Origin: Mycolicibacterium fortuitum subsp. fortuitum
Lineage (GTDB): Bacteria; Actinomycetota; Actinomycetes; Mycobacteriales; Mycobacteriaceae
Direction of reading: 5' to 3'
Assembly: GCF_022179545.1 (NCBI RefSeq)
Contig: NZ_AP025518.1
Location: forward strand, 6,200,001-6,264,000
Length of the DNA stretch: 64,000 nucleotides
Below the pieces are notes generated by a model. The model had not been told where the DNA came from. It saw only the letters and a list, made by a program, of their open reading frames with translations, and searched no databases. Shown here in pieces: positions 63,830-64,000 of this stretch (positions are counted from its first letter, which is position 1; each line of letters opens with the position of its first letter). The translations under genes and the position numbers were made by a program.

Positions 63830-64000
63830 GGTGATCCAATCCGCAGGGCAGTCCACGTTCGCGCACCCAGGCGTGATGCAGCTTCCCGAGTTCTGTGGTC
63901 GGTTCGGCGATTCCCGAGAGGTCTTCGAGGATGGACCGCACCGGGACGGTCGCCCGCAGCCCGGTGGCGATGTGGTCGAAGGCGATCTGGAGGCGGGGAA
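63816..64000 (-). CDS. C-terminal end of an unidentified gene (cut by the window edge)
   Basis: A minus-strand frame enters from the right edge and stops at 63816-63818, 14 bases inside the P450 start, leaving 60 residues. The tail (RLQIAFDHIATGLRATV, then GKLHHAWVRERGLPC) is helix-like and codon use is normal. It overlaps the P450, so the two are probably coupled. The family cannot be told from this piece. Confidence 0.6.
   Translation of the reverse strand, partial: PRLQIAFDHIATGLRATVPVRSILEDLSGIAEPTTELGKLHHAWVRERGLPCGLDHHDQP

Overview
The window comes from a high-GC actinobacterium, almost certainly a rapidly growing Mycobacterium (Mycolicibacterium). The markers are the carboxymycobactin importer irtA-irtB, an MceA-type protein, an antigen-85-type mycolyltransferase, many FadE acyl-CoA dehydrogenases, an F420-type oxidoreductase, TetR regulators with palindromic operators, and tight ATGA/GTGA gene overlaps. 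Coding density is very high. No tRNA, rRNA, CRISPR array, transposase or replication origin was seen.

Layout. Positions 1-2.5 kb: the end of an upstream gene, then a small EspC-like type VII secretion (T7SS) partner, a long WXG-like protein with toxin-like architecture and lower GC, and an overlapping membrane protein. 2.6-11.7 kb: a decarboxylase/TetR/SDR group around a 28-bp palindrome, an orphan MceA, a DMT transporter, a secreted phosphatase, an O-methyltransferase, a DUF2127 protein, an AraC regulator and an amidohydrolase. 11.7-14.5 kb: a second T7SS-type module, with a WXG-like partner, an EspC-like protein carrying a C-terminal HEXXH site, and a lipoprotein made of a duplicated domain. 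14.5-17.7 kb: a P450 with a conserved hypothetical partner, and a beta-propeller-like lipoprotein. 17.7-22.8 kb: tetR-irtA-irtB for siderophore-iron uptake. 22.9-29.3 kb: TetR/enoyl-CoA hydratase, SDR/TetR, and an aromatic meta-cleavage operon (VOC dioxygenase, FAH hydrolase, flavin hydroxylase). 29.3-35.2 kb: a small Gly/Trp-rich secreted protein and a sterol- or CoA-thioester-type catabolic operon (DUF35, Ltp2-like thiolase, double acyl-CoA dehydrogenase, epimerase) with its TetR. 35.2-39.7 kb: a GNAT, then a metal/heme cluster (DyP peroxidase, PCu(A)C chaperone, PepSY protein, His-rich membrane protein). 39.7-46.2 kb: a methyltransferase, an ArsR/SRPBCC/nitrobindin/serine-hydrolase operon, an F420-type oxidoreductase, a carboxyltransferase, a GNAT and DUF4383. 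46.4-50.4 kb: a hemophore-like protein, a CocE-type hydrolase and an Ag85-like protein with a repeat tail. 50.5-64 kb: an FAD oxidoreductase, a FadE pair with an alpha/beta-hydrolase and a FAH protein, hrpA, a FadE5-like dehydrogenase, another FAH protein, a P450, and the 3' end of one more gene.

The most interesting content is the pair of T7SS-linked modules. In module A the small partner is EspC-like and the long protein is WXG-like; in module B the roles are swapped. Each ends in an overlapping membrane-anchored gene, as expected of an effector/immunity pair. Toxicity and immunity are inference from architecture. The YxxxD motifs, WxG motifs, the HEERH motif, the lipobox and the gene overlaps are directly visible.
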